From the NCBI GenBank assembly GCA_943370215.1, contig CALRQC020000031.1, positions 1 through 64,000 on the forward strand: DNA of 64,000 nucleotides, read 5' to 3'. Of the stretch, positions 53,072 through 62,148 are shown piece by piece (the stretch's first letter is position 1; every line of letters starts with the position of its first letter). This DNA comes from Niveispirillum sp943370215 (GTDB taxonomy: Bacteria > Pseudomonadota > Alphaproteobacteria > Azospirillales > Azospirillaceae). The notes beneath the pieces are model-generated. The model was not told the origin of the DNA. It did not search any database and saw only the letters and a list, made by a program, of their open reading frames with translations. The position numbers were made by a program, and so were the translations under genes.

Positions 53072-55228
53072 TCAACCGGCGATGATTGGGTTGCCCAACA
53101 CCATTGGCCCGATGGCGGGATCGGTGCGGCTTTCCAGACCTGTTTCGACATGGCCGGCATAGCGCCACAGGAACGGAGCGCCGGATTGGGTGGTGATGGT
53201 GAGATCGTACCAATGATCGTTGGCGGTGACCGGCCAGGACACCAGCGTTGCCGTTCCCCCCGCCAGTTCCACCCGCCGTTCGCCCCCACCATAAACCGTA
53301 GCCTGGACGATCCGCACGATGGCGTGATGTGGGCCCCAATTGCGGATCGCCAGATCGACCTGACCGCGTTGCGGGCTTTCCGTCAGGCCGATTTCGATAT
53401 CGCAGATGGTGCTGCCGACGAACTGGCGGAAAAAGCCAGCCGGGCCATGCAGGCTGAGATCGAAACTGGTTTGGCCGTCCGGCTGCCAGGGCTGCGCCTT
53501 GTGACGATGCCCGGCCCCCAGCGTATAGCGCCAGGGGCCCTGCCGGTCCTGGTTGTCGAAAAGCTGGAAGACAGCGCCCGTGCGCCCCCCATTTTCCAAC
53601 AGGAACTGTGGCCGCCCGTCGACCAGCCGCATCTCGGCCGACAACCGGTAGGGCAGGGGCCGGTAACGGCGCTGCGGCCCTTCCTGGCTGGTCGGCTCCT
53701 GGTGCTCTGGAATGGTCAGATGTGCAGCGGCGGCGGATGCCTGCACCCGGGCCATGAAATCGGCAGTGTCCGGCAGCACCAGATCGCGCCAGTCCCGGTT
53801 GGGATTGGCGAAATCAAAGGCCGATGTCAGGTCGCCGCAGACGCTACGCCGCCAGTCGCTGATATTCTGCTCCCGTACCCCGAACCGCGCTTCGATGAAA
53901 CGCAGGACCGAGGTATGGTCAAACAGTTCCGAACAGACATAGCCACCACGGCTCCAGGGCGAAATGACCATGGCCGGCACCCGGATGCCAAGCCCCAACG
54001 GGAAGGTGCCCTTGTTGGGGTGATGATCATTGCCGTCATCGGGGTAGTGTTTGGACTCCCCAGCGACCGGTACGGTGGAGTGGCCATCCTCTGCCGTCAG
54101 GGGTGGGCGCGGCGGCGGCATATGGTCGAAGAACCCGCCAGCCTCGTCATAATTGACAATGAATACCGTCTTGGCAAAGACGTCTGGATGGTCAACCAGG
54201 GCTTCAATCAGCTTGGCGCAGATATGCTCCCCCTTGGCCGGTTCGGCGGTGGGGTGCTCTGACAGGTCGGCGGCGGTGACGATCAGCGATACTTGCGGCA
54301 GACGACCGGCGGCGATATCGGCGCGGAAAGCGGCGACCAACTGTTCCCCATCCGACCGGGTGCGGTCAGGTCCGCTGGTATTTTCTGACACCCAGGAGCG
54401 GCCGCGCCGGTAAAGCGGGGAATCCTTTGGCGCCGGCCGGAACGGTTTGAACACCGAGATTACATTGTCACCGAAATTGTCATATTCCTGATAGACCTTC
54501 CAATCGATACCGGCCGCCTCCAGCCGTTCCGGATAGGTGGTCCAGGTCAAAGGGCCGTGGGACAAGGGCTTGTCGGTGGCTTGGTCGGCGCTGGGTGTAT
54601 CGGATTCCCCGTAATTGCTCATCACCGGATCGCCGCCAACCTTGCCACCGCCATTGCAGCCGGTCATCAGATGCAGCCGGTTGGGGTAGGTCTGGGTCAG
54701 GGTTGAACAATGATACTGGTCCAGCACGGTAAAGGCGCTGGCTAGGGCATGGTAGAAGGGCAGATCTTCAGCCCGATGATAGACCATGCGTTTGTGCAGT
54801 TCCCGGCTTGCCCCCCAGCCATTATACCGACCGCCATTGACAATGGTGATCGCGGCCTGATGGCCCTGATCCGATCCATCCACCGTATAGGCATTGGTGC
54901 GTCGGCTATCACCATGGAAGGGCATGACATGGCCGTCCGGGTGCTGGTCGCTCGGCTGCTGCCAGACACTGCGCCCACCCGGCAACCGCAGGGCACGGGG
55001 GTCCCCAAAGCCGCGCACGCCGTTCAATGTGCCCAGATAATGGTCGAAGGCGCGATTTTCCTGCATGAAGATGACGATATGTTCGACATCACGAATGGTG
55101 CCGGTGCGATTATTCGCCGGGATTTCCATCGCCTTCAGGATGCTGGCCGGCAGCATTCCCGCAGCCGCGCCCAGGGCGGCCCCTTTGGCTGCCGTTCTCA
55201 GGAACCACCGTCTTGTGCCCTTTGTCAT
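53072..55228 (-). CDS. Phosphocholine-specific phospholipase C
   Basis: A 718-residue member of the PlcH/PlcN family. It has a Tat signal (TRRWFLRTAAKG, residues 5-16) and the catalytic phosphoesterase domain with VIFMQENRAFDHYLG (51-65), YDEAGGFFDHMPPP and VPAMVISPWSRGGY. Two C-terminal domains of unknown function typical of this family follow (about 510-710). It removes phosphocholine or similar head groups from phospholipids outside the cytoplasm. ATG 55228 is used, with GAGGAG 10 nt before it. The operator at 55254-55273 lies 26 nt upstream, and the GntR regulator is divergent. Confidence 0.94.
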   Translation of the reverse strand: MTKGTRRWFLRTAAKGAALGAAAGMLPASILKAMEIPANNRTGTIRDVEHIVIFMQENRAFDHYLGTLNGVRGFGDPRALRLPGGRSVWQQPSDQHPDGHVMPFHGDSRRTNAYTVDGSDQGHQAAITIVNGGRYNGWGASRELHKRMVYHRAEDLPFYHALASAFTVLDQYHCSTLTQTYPNRLHLMTGCNGGGKVGGDPVMSNYGESDTPSADQATDKPLSHGPLTWTTYPERLEAAGIDWKVYQEYDNFGDNVISVFKPFRPAPKDSPLYRRGRSWVSENTSGPDRTRSDGEQLVAAFRADIAAGRLPQVSLIVTAADLSEHPTAEPAKGEHICAKLIEALVDHPDVFAKTVFIVNYDEAGGFFDHMPPPRPPLTAEDGHSTVPVAGESKHYPDDGNDHHPNKGTFPLGLGIRVPAMVISPWSRGGYVCSELFDHTSVLRFIEARFGVREQNISDWRRSVCGDLTSAFDFANPNRDWRDLVLPDTADFMARVQASAAAAHLTIPEHQEPTSQEGPQRRYRPLPYRLSAEMRLVDGRPQFLLENGGRTGAVFQLFDNQDRQGPWRYTLGAGHRHKAQPWQPDGQTSFDLSLHGPAGFFRQFVGSTICDIEIGLTESPQRGQVDLAIRNWGPHHAIVRIVQATVYGGGERRVELAGGTATLVSWPVTANDHWYDLTITTQSGAPFLWRYAGHVETGLESRTDPAIGPMVLGNPIIAG

Positions 55229-55253
55229 GACTGTTGCACTCCTCATTCGCACT

Positions 55254-55273
55254 AATCTGGACTATACCAGATT
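55254..55273. promoter_or_regulatory. GntR/HutC-type operator between plc and gntR (site 2)
   Basis: AATCTGGACTATACCAGATT is a 7-bp inverted repeat with a 6-bp spacer. On the minus strand the spacer reads TATAGT, a good -10 for the phospholipase gene. It has the TGG-N6-CCA core known for PhnF/HutC regulators, and the regulator gene is adjacent. It is the best of three such sites in the window. Confidence 0.7.
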
Positions 55274-55391
55274 GAGTTTGACTGAAGCGCGACGTTTTCA
55301 TGACGCTTGATCCTGCCCCCTTGACGCGGCATCACTCTGCCTGTGTTCTGCGCAGGCCGCGATGGCGGCTTGAAACCGGACAGGAACGGGC

Positions 55392-56144
55392 ATGAAAGCG
55401 GGCAAGCCCTGGTGGCGGGAGGCGGCCCCTCCCCATAACCAGTTGCAATATCTGGAATTACGGGATCGTATCGCGGCGCAGATCGTCGCCGGGGTGTTGG
55501 CGGTCGGGGACCGTCTGCCGTCAGAGCGGCAATTGGAAAGCGGGCTGGGGTCGGCACGTGGTACCGTGCGTGAAGCGCTGTTCCAGTTGGAGGCAGAGGG
55601 GCTGATCTATCGCCGTGATCGCAGCGGATGGTTTGTCTCTCCAGCCCCCATCTCTTATGATCCGACGCGCTGGGAAGGGTTCATGGCTTATGTCACGGCC
55701 CAAGGCCGGCAGCCAGAGACGGAGACCCTGTCGAAGCTGCTGGTCCCGGCGACGGAGGCGTTGGCAACCACCTTTGATGTTCCGGAAGGGGCACCGCTGT
55801 ACGATATCAGCCGGCTGCGCCGTATCGATGGCCGTTCGGTGCTGGTGGAACGCATCTATGTCAACCCTGCTTTGGTGCCCGGGCTGATCGACCATTCGCT
55901 TGATGGGTCGTTGACCGGTATTCTGAAGTCGCATTACGGCGTGGTGGCGGTGCGCAACCGTATCGCCATGCGCCCTTGTGCCATCCTGGGTGCCAATGCG
56001 GAGACATTGCGGGTTCGTTCCGGTTCACCCGGTCTCAGTATTGTGCGTACCAGTTTTGACGCTCAGGGACGTGTTGTCGAATATGACGAGGAATGTTGGC
56101 GGCACGATGCCGTTACCATCTCCGTCGATACAAAAATATCCTGA
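55392..56144 (+). CDS. GntR-family regulator with UTRA domain, PhnR/PhnF-like
   Basis: A 250-residue HutC-subfamily regulator. The N-terminal winged helix includes GDRLPSERQLESGLGSARGTVREAL and a wing in LIYRRDRSGWFVSP. The UTRA effector domain (about 95-245) includes LYDISRLRRIDGRSVLVERIY and IVRTSFDAQGRVVEYDEECW. This group often represses phosphonate or phosphodiester genes and is released by a small ligand. Operators with the shared AATCTGG-N6-CCAG pattern lie before plc, the receptor at 50063 and the PLP enzyme at 42690, so it is the likely regulator of all three. Confidence 0.9.
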   Translation: MKAGKPWWREAAPPHNQLQYLELRDRIAAQIVAGVLAVGDRLPSERQLESGLGSARGTVREALFQLEAEGLIYRRDRSGWFVSPAPISYDPTRWEGFMAYVTAQGRQPETETLSKLLVPATEALATTFDVPEGAPLYDISRLRRIDGRSVLVERIYVNPALVPGLIDHSLDGSLTGILKSHYGVVAVRNRIAMRPCAILGANAETLRVRSGSPGLSIVRTSFDAQGRVVEYDEECWRHDAVTISVDTKIS

Positions 56145-56171
56145 GCGCCGCCGCATCTTCAGCAGTGAAAC

Positions 56172-56206
56172 CCCCGTTCCGCAGGATTTTATCTGCTGGA
56201 ACGGGG
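56172..56206. terminator. Hairpin between convergent gntR and phosphatase genes
   Basis: CCCCGTTCC (56172-56180) pairs with GGAACGGGG (56198-56206), and an inner GCAG/CTGC pair extends the stem. It lies 28 bp after gntR and 17 bp after the phosphatase stop, so it can serve both strands. Confidence 0.65.
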
Positions 56207-56222
56207 AGATGTTTGGTCAGGA

Positions 56223-57449
56223 TCAGGATTTCGCCAGGGCCTGGTTGATCAGGGCGTTGAACCGGTCCAGCCGGCAGAAATCCCCCGTATCGGCGCAGCC
56301 GGGGATGGGCAGGATTTCCGTGAAAGGCGGCTGGGCCACCGACAGCGGGGTCAGATGGCGGATCTGGTCCGGCGTCTGCGCCAGATAGGCCAGCCGCACC
56401 CAGACGGCACCGGCCGGATCACGCCAGCGTTCAAAGCGCAGTCCACCACCGATGGGCGGATCATCCTGGCCATAGCCATCCACCTGGAAATGCACATCCA
56501 GCAGGCTGGACAGGGCGGCGACATTATTATCGTGCCCGATCAGCAGGGTCAGGGCCGGCCCCTTGTCCGCCGACAGGGCGTCCAGCACGCGCGGCGCCAT
56601 CTTGAAAGCCGTGTGGCGGGCCATGTAATGCGGCCTTGCATAGACCTCGAACAGCAGGGCGTGAAGGCGGGATATCCGGGCCAGTTCCGTGGCGTCGAGC
56701 TTGCCCCAGGCCACATCCTTCATCGGCATCCCTTCCAGATATTGCAGCAGGAAGACCTGTGCCGTGCCCGAGGTGATATAGATCGGCCCCAGCAGATCGA
56801 TGCCCTTGCCATCGGCCGATAAAGACAGGGTGGCTTTGGTGCCGGCAATATCACAGGGCGGGTTGCGGCGGTCGCAGCCCAGCGCCTTTTCCATCAAGGC
56901 GATTTCCGCCTTGTAGGGGGCGGTGATGCCCTGCGGATCGCCCTTTTCCGCCCGGATGGCGGCAATAGCCGCTTCGGGGGTGAAGCCCGTCATCTCATTG
57001 GGCGGGCTGAACAGCGGGTCGCGGGTGCCGGGTTCCAGATGGGAAACCTTGACCTTGCAGCCGGGGGCCAGACCGTCGGCCAGGGCGTGCCCGGTGCTGA
57101 TGGTGCGGGCGGCGCTGTTGGTCCAGATATCGACCACCCCATCCGCCGGGCAACCGGCGGCCGGCAGGATTTGGCCTGCGGCGGCCCAGCCGCGCAGATA
57201 GGTGCCCAGCAATCGGGTCGCCGCTACGCCATGGGCGGTCAACAGGCTGGGCGGTTCCTTCCAGGCCGGCAGCGGCTGTTCGTTCAGGCCGGTGATGGCG
57301 GCTTCGGTTTCCAGCGGCGTGCGCAGCCCATGGCGCAGCAGCAGCACCGACCGTTCCAGTTTCCAGCCCGGCCCCGGTGCCGGATCGGCAGCGGCCAGGG
57401 CAGGGGCGGCAATAAGGGTGGCCAGCAGGGCCAGGACAAGGCGTTTCAA
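56223..57449 (-). CDS. Histidine-type acid phosphatase, phytase-like
   Basis: A 408-residue periplasmic enzyme of the histidine acid phosphatase branch 2. A signal peptide ends APALAA (about 20). The phospho-accepting His is H40 in RHGLRTP (39-45), and the proton donor motif HD is in LLIGHDNN (about 306). Cys pairs are consistent with export. AppA/Agp-like relatives hydrolyse phytate or glucose-1-phosphate. I chose TTG 57449, which gives a clean signal peptide and has AAGGA upstream. The gene follows an STN-type TonB receptor by 34 bp, the last member of a sigma factor-FecR-receptor-phosphatase unit. Confidence 0.88.
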   Translation of the reverse strand: MKRLVLALLATLIAAPALAAADPAPGPGWKLERSVLLLRHGLRTPLETEAAITGLNEQPLPAWKEPPSLLTAHGVAATRLLGTYLRGWAAAGQILPAAGCPADGVVDIWTNSAARTISTGHALADGLAPGCKVKVSHLEPGTRDPLFSPPNEMTGFTPEAAIAAIRAEKGDPQGITAPYKAEIALMEKALGCDRRNPPCDIAGTKATLSLSADGKGIDLLGPIYITSGTAQVFLLQYLEGMPMKDVAWGKLDATELARISRLHALLFEVYARPHYMARHTAFKMAPRVLDALSADKGPALTLLIGHDNNVAALSSLLDVHFQVDGYGQDDPPIGGGLRFERWRDPAGAVWVRLAYLAQTPDQIRHLTPLSVAQPPFTEILPIPGCADTGDFCRLDRFNALINQALAKS

Positions 57450-57483
57450 GACGCGGGTTTCCTTAAAGCTGGTGGAAAGGGGA

Positions 57484-60480
57484 TCAGAATTCCAGCCGCA
57501 GCACCATCTGGGCGCTGCGACCGCTGGCAATGGTTTCCGGCACGGCATCGCTCTGCCGGCCGATGGTGGCGCGATAGGCGAGATCGTTCAGCAGATTGCG
57601 GATAGAGAATTCCAGGGTGGCACCCGGCGACACCTGCCAGTCGCCCTGCAGGTCCAGCCGCTGCGACGGCTGGACCCAGACATCCAGGGCGCTGCCATTC
57701 ATCCGGCTGCCGCTGCCGGAAAGCCCGTGCAACCCGTATTTCTGGATATAGGCATCCGACCAACTGTAACTGATGGACAGGGACCAATCGTCCGCTGCAT
57801 AGCGCAGGCGGCTATTGACCTGCCAGTTGGGCGCATATTGCAGCCGTTCCACCGGGGCCAGTTCCGGCATGTTCAGGCGTACCCGGCTGTGCTGGCTGTT
57901 CAGGCTGGTTTCCAGCACCAGGGCGTTGAACGGATCGGGCAGGAAATCCAGTTCCTGTGCCGCCGCCAGCTCCGCCCCCCACAGCCGCGCCGTGCCGCCA
58001 TTGAAGGGCTTGACGATGGGAAGGCTTGCTCCCCCCCCGTCGGCGAGGCCATTGTAATTGGCACCGGCATCATAAAGATAATGCCGCAAGCGCTTGTGAT
58101 AGAGCGACAGGCCGGCATGGCCACCCGGCCAGCGCCATTCCCCGCCCAGATCGATATTCAGCGCCGATACCGCTTTCAGATCGGGATTACCCTGGATAAG
58201 GGTAATCGTGCCATTGGCGTCGCGGCTGGCCGTGGCACTGCCGGAAAGCTGATAAAGCGCGGGGCGCACCTGCCCGGTCCAGATGGCCAGCCGGTAACGC
58301 TGATCATCATCCGGTGTGTAGTTCACCAGCAGGCGCGGCAGCCAGGCGGTATAGCGGCTTTCGCCCCGGTTCCAGCCATAGGCAATGCCGCCCGCCGGCA
58401 CCCCCTGGTTCCCCGACAGCCAGTAGCGTGTATTGATTTCCGCCCGTTCCACCCGCAGGCCGGGCAATAGCTGCCAGGGACCGCGCTGCAGATCAGCCTG
58501 CAGATAGGCGGCACTGACGGTTTCCTGACCGCTCATGCTGTTGCCGTTATAATCGTCCGGGGTCCAGACGAAGTCACCGGCATTGGCGCGAAAGCGTTCC
58601 AGCAGCAGCCCCTGATCGATCAGCGGCACCTGATAATCATAAAGCCCCTTGGCCACCGTCACCCAGGTGCCATCGGACAGGCCCAGCGCTGTCAGATCGC
58701 CCATGCGGGTGCCGGGCGGCAGAGCGGCACTGCCGCCGCTATTCTGCGGGCGCTGGTTGCGGCGGGTGACGCGGTTGTCACTGCGCACCAGCTTCAGGCC
58801 GGCTTGCAGCTTCATGCCGTCTGGCCCCGTCTCCAGATCCAGCCCGCCGCCATCTTTGCGCTGCCGGCTGGTCAGGCTGGTATATTCGCCCAGGTTGGAG
58901 GCAGGCACCGCGTCGGCACCGGCCAGCAGTGCCAGCATCTTCGGCCCCAGCAGCGGCACCGGATAGCCGCCCCGGTCAGCCATCACCAGCCCTTCATCCA
59001 CCGTGGTGCCATTGCTGTTCCAGAACGACACCTCGATATGGCGCGGCTTGTCGTTGCGGCCCCAGCTATGGAACAGATAGGGGCGCAGGGTCAGTGCGCC
59101 GGCCCTGATCTCCCCACCACCATGCAGGGTCAGCAGTTCGGCTTCGTCCGGGTTGGTCTGGAACCAGTAATGCAACTGGTTCTTGATGCTCTGTGTCTGG
59201 TACAGGCCGTTGCCCAGCGGGATGCGGCGGGTGAAGCTGGCATCCCGCCCGCCCTGGAACCCCACCTGATAGACATCCTGTTCGGTATCGGCGCGGTTCC
59301 AGCCGGCGCGCAGGAAGGCGCTGTAAGGCGCATCGGGCCGCCAGTCCAGTGCTGCCGCGGCGCCGCCCCGCTTGGTGCGCCCGCGCACAAATTGTGCATT
59401 CAGGGAGGTGGGCAGCAGGTTCCGGCCGGCATCCATGCCGGCCGGATTATGGCCGGCCGCATCGGTGATGGCATAATCGAACTGGCCGGTCTGATAGGTC
59501 TGCTGCCGGCTGGCAAACGGGCGGCTGTCGGCATGGGCGCGCAGCACCAGCCCGAGCGCATTATCCCGCCCGAACAGGCGGGACCATTCCACCTCGCCCC
59601 CGCCACCAGCGCCGGAGAGTTGATAATCCCCTGTCCGTGTTGTCCAGTTGCCGCGCAGGCTGATACGGGTGCGCTCTGCCCCCAGATCAAAGGCGCTGGC
59701 GCTGCGGAAATCGATGATGCCGCCAATGGCATCCCCATCCTTGTCCGCCGTCAGGGCGGTTTCCAGATGCAGCGCGTCCGGCCCGAAGGGGGGCAGCAGG
59801 CTCAGTTGCACATCCCGGCTATAGGGCAGGCTCTGGGCGATATTGATCCCATCCATCAGCAACTGGCTGTAGGCACCGCCCAACCCCCTGATGGCGACCG
59901 ACTGGCCCTCTGCACGCGCCGCCCGGTCGATGCCGCCCAGATCACCTTGCAGTGAGGTCATCATCACATTGACGCCGGGCAGGCGGCCCAGCAGCTCCGC
60001 CATGTTGCGGTCGGCCGCCCGGTTGAAATCCGCCACCGGCAGGATATGCACGGGCAGGGGGGAGCGCAGTTCGGCGGCAAACCGGTCCTGCAGGCGCTGT
60101 CCCATCACCAGGATTTCCTCTGCCGATTCCGGCGGTCGGGGCGGGGGTGGGGTGGGGCGGCTGGCTGGGGCTGGCAGGATGACAATGGTGCCATCCGGCT
60201 GTTCACGATAGATCAGGCCGGTGCCGGCCAGCAGCAGATCCAGGGCCGCCCGAAAGCTGGTGCCGTCCGGGATGGAAGGGGCCGCGCGCGGGGGCAGGGC
60301 GGCACCCTGGAACAGCAGATTGCGCCCTGATTGCCGGGCCAGGGAGAGCAACGCATCCGACAGGTTGCGCTGCTGCGGCCCCGGTGCGGCATGGGCTGCA
60401 CCCGCCGCCAGCAAGGCGGCCCCCAGCGCGATGGCCGCCACCGTGCGGCCAGGGCGGGGATCAGCGCCGGCGCGGCTCAA
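57484..60480 (-). CDS. TonB-dependent transducer with STN domain
   Basis: A 998-residue receptor. After the signal peptide (AAGAAHA) there is an STN domain (about 35-105; LSDALLSLARQSGRNLLFQG, RAALDLLLAGTGLIYREQ), a Pro-rich linker, plug motifs (IRGLGGAYSQLLMDGINIAQ, ADKDGDAIGGIIDFRSA) and a barrel ending VLRLEF. An STN domain signals occupancy to a FecR anti-sigma factor, and a FecR gene is directly upstream. The frame starts at TTG 60480, overlapping fecR by 20 bp; a GTG a few codons later is possible. The phosphatase gene downstream suggests an organophosphate such as phytate as ligand. Confidence 0.92.
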   Translation of the reverse strand: MSRAGADPRPGRTVAAIALGAALLAAGAAHAAPGPQQRNLSDALLSLARQSGRNLLFQGAALPPRAAPSIPDGTSFRAALDLLLAGTGLIYREQPDGTIVILPAPASRPTPPPPRPPESAEEILVMGQRLQDRFAAELRSPLPVHILPVADFNRAADRNMAELLGRLPGVNVMMTSLQGDLGGIDRAARAEGQSVAIRGLGGAYSQLLMDGINIAQSLPYSRDVQLSLLPPFGPDALHLETALTADKDGDAIGGIIDFRSASAFDLGAERTRISLRGNWTTRTGDYQLSGAGGGGEVEWSRLFGRDNALGLVLRAHADSRPFASRQQTYQTGQFDYAITDAAGHNPAGMDAGRNLLPTSLNAQFVRGRTKRGGAAAALDWRPDAPYSAFLRAGWNRADTEQDVYQVGFQGGRDASFTRRIPLGNGLYQTQSIKNQLHYWFQTNPDEAELLTLHGGGEIRAGALTLRPYLFHSWGRNDKPRHIEVSFWNSNGTTVDEGLVMADRGGYPVPLLGPKMLALLAGADAVPASNLGEYTSLTSRQRKDGGGLDLETGPDGMKLQAGLKLVRSDNRVTRRNQRPQNSGGSAALPPGTRMGDLTALGLSDGTWVTVAKGLYDYQVPLIDQGLLLERFRANAGDFVWTPDDYNGNSMSGQETVSAAYLQADLQRGPWQLLPGLRVERAEINTRYWLSGNQGVPAGGIAYGWNRGESRYTAWLPRLLVNYTPDDDQRYRLAIWTGQVRPALYQLSGSATASRDANGTITLIQGNPDLKAVSALNIDLGGEWRWPGGHAGLSLYHKRLRHYLYDAGANYNGLADGGGASLPIVKPFNGGTARLWGAELAAAQELDFLPDPFNALVLETSLNSQHSRVRLNMPELAPVERLQYAPNWQVNSRLRYAADDWSLSISYSWSDAYIQKYGLHGLSGSGSRMNGSALDVWVQPSQRLDLQGDWQVSPGATLEFSIRNLLNDLAYRATIGRQSDAVPETIASGRSAQMVLRLEF

Positions 60481-61447
60481 GCTGATACTCCCCCGGCGCT
60501 GTCTGGCGCCAGGATAGCGGATGCAGCAGGGTCAGGGCGTTCAGGAAGCCGCTGATATCGGCGGTATGGAAAACCCCGCTGACTTTCAGCCCTGACAGGG
60601 CGGGGTCTGCCAGCCGCATCCGCACGCCGGTACGGGCTTCCACCTCCGCCAGTGCCTCAGTTAGGGGCGTATCCTCAAACACGGCCTGCCGGTCCCGCCA
60701 GGCCAGCACTCGGCCCAGATTGGCCGCTGACAGCCGAAGCTTGGCACCGGGGGCCTGGCTTTCCACCTGCTGGCCCGGTTTCAGCACCGTCAGCACGCGA
60801 CCGTTCTGGGCGTCGCGCACATCGGCGGCCCCTTCCAGCAGCACGACGCGCACCTTGTCCGCCCGGTGGCGGACGGTGAAGCGGGTGCCCAGATCATGCA
60901 CCACCAGATCGCGGGCGGCCACGCTGAAGGGGCGTAGCTTTTCGTGCACCACATCGAATTCGGCTTCCCCCTGATGCAGGGTCACCTGACGGGACAGGGG
61001 ATCGATGCGCACATGCAGCCTGGTGCCGGCATCCAGCCGCACCGCGGTGCCGTCTGCCAGCATGATACTGTGCCCTTCGCCGGGGCCGCTGGCATAATCG
61101 GCCTCTGTCACCGCTCCCTGCCAGCCGATCACCGCCAGCAGACAGGCCGCCGCCATGCCGAACCCGGCCAGCAGCGGCCCCCGCCAGGAACGGCCGGTGC
61201 TGCTGTTGCGGGCGATGCGGAAATTACGGGCGCGCAGCATGTCCGGGCGCATCCGGCCCTGGTCATTGATGGCGCCGGAGGCGATCCAGGCGCGGGACAC
61301 GATATCCATCGCCGCCACATGGTCGGGGCTGGCCTGCAGCCATGCCTTCAGGGCGGCCTGTTGATCGGGGCCCAGCTTGCCGGATGCCGATAGCCGCATC
61401 CATTCCGCCGCCTGATCCAAAATTCGTTGTTCCGGGTCGCCCGCCAT
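60461..61447 (-). CDS. FecR-family anti-sigma regulator
   Basis: A 328-residue protein with an N-terminal cytoplasmic sigma-binding domain (DUF4880; ILDQAAEWMRLSASGKLG, LKAWLQASPDHVAAMD). One membrane helix follows at about 90-110 (LLAGFGMAAACLLAVIGW), then a periplasmic FecR domain (SIMLADGTAVRLDAGTRL, LGTRFTVRHRADKVRVVLLE) and a C-terminal STN-like tail. It relays the signal from the STN receptor to the sigma factor. ATG 61447 overlaps the sigma stop (TGATG), so the two are coupled. Confidence 0.93.
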   Translation of the reverse strand: MAGDPEQRILDQAAEWMRLSASGKLGPDQQAALKAWLQASPDHVAAMDIVSRAWIASGAINDQGRMRPDMLRARNFRIARNSSTGRSWRGPLLAGFGMAAACLLAVIGWQGAVTEADYASGPGEGHSIMLADGTAVRLDAGTRLHVRIDPLSRQVTLHQGEAEFDVVHEKLRPFSVAARDLVVHDLGTRFTVRHRADKVRVVLLEGAADVRDAQNGRVLTVLKPGQQVESQAPGAKLRLSAANLGRVLAWRDRQAVFEDTPLTEALAEVEARTGVRMRLADPALSGLKVSGVFHTADISGFLNALTLLHPLSWRQTAPGEYQLEPRRR

Positions 61448-62052
61448 CACTGTTCCGTCTCCGCCAGATGACGCCCCAGATGCACCAGTGTGCGGTCAAC
61501 CAGCCTTGTCACTGTCCGCGTATCCATGCCCAGCCGTTCCGCCACATCGCGGTGGCGCATTCCATCGACACGCACCAGCAGGAACACATTGCGGGCAATG
61601 GGATCAACCTGCTTCAACGCCTCTTCCAGTCGCTCCAGATTCTGACGGCCGATCAGCGCCTGTTCGGGGCTGATCGCTTGATCGTCGATCAACTCGCCGG
61701 CTTCTTCCAATTCCTGATGCTGGTCGCGCAGGCGGGCGCGGTCGCGCCGGAACCGGTCCACCACCAGGCTGGAAGCGACGCGCAGCAAGAAGCCGCGCCA
61801 ATTGCCGACGCGTTCAGCCGGGGCCGCACTCAGCACCCGGACGAAAACATCCTGTACATAATCTTCGACATCACTGCCGCCACCGATCTGGCGGGTGAAA
61901 TAGGCCCGCAGCATCGATTGATGCTCGGCATCCGCCAGGGTTCGGGATTTTTCCGCCATTCTTCCGCATCCAGCCTGGGCCTTGCGGCCATGCATATTGG
62001 CGTGTGTGGTCCTAGCGGATGTGGGTTGCAGTTTGATGACGGTGGCGGACAT
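61447..62052 (-). CDS. ECF sigma factor, FecI-like
   Basis: A 201-residue sigma-70 family factor. Region 2 lies at about 47-107 (DVEDYVQDVFVRVL, NWRGFLLRVASSLVVDRFRR) and region 4 at about 146-197 (MRHRDVAERLGMDTRTVTRLV). ATG 62052 has GGGGAG 5 nt before it. With FecR and the STN receptor it forms a cell-surface signalling unit that should switch on the receptor-phosphatase genes when the ligand is outside. Confidence 0.92.
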   Translation of the reverse strand: MSATVIKLQPTSARTTHANMHGRKAQAGCGRMAEKSRTLADAEHQSMLRAYFTRQIGGGSDVEDYVQDVFVRVLSAAPAERVGNWRGFLLRVASSLVVDRFRRDRARLRDQHQELEEAGELIDDQAISPEQALIGRQNLERLEEALKQVDPIARNVFLLVRVDGMRHRDVAERLGMDTRTVTRLVDRTLVHLGRHLAETEQ

Positions 62053-62065
62053 GGCAGCTCCCCAT

Positions 62066-62144
62066 CGGCGCAGGGCGGCTGTGCAATGCACACCACCCTG
62101 CGCCGGCACGTGAGACCCGGTGATCGTTTCCGACCACCGGGGTC
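62066..62144 (-). terminator. Tandem hairpins between TonB receptor and sigma gene
   Basis: One stem pairs CGGCGCAGGG (62066-62075) with CCCTGCGCCG (62096-62105), with an inner TGTGCA/TGCACA pair. The other pairs GACCCGGTG (62114-62122) with CACCGGGGTC (62135-62144), with one bulge. They lie just after the receptor stop on the minus strand and lack T-runs. They may limit read-through into the sigma gene. Confidence 0.5.
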
Positions 62145-62148
62145 GGCA

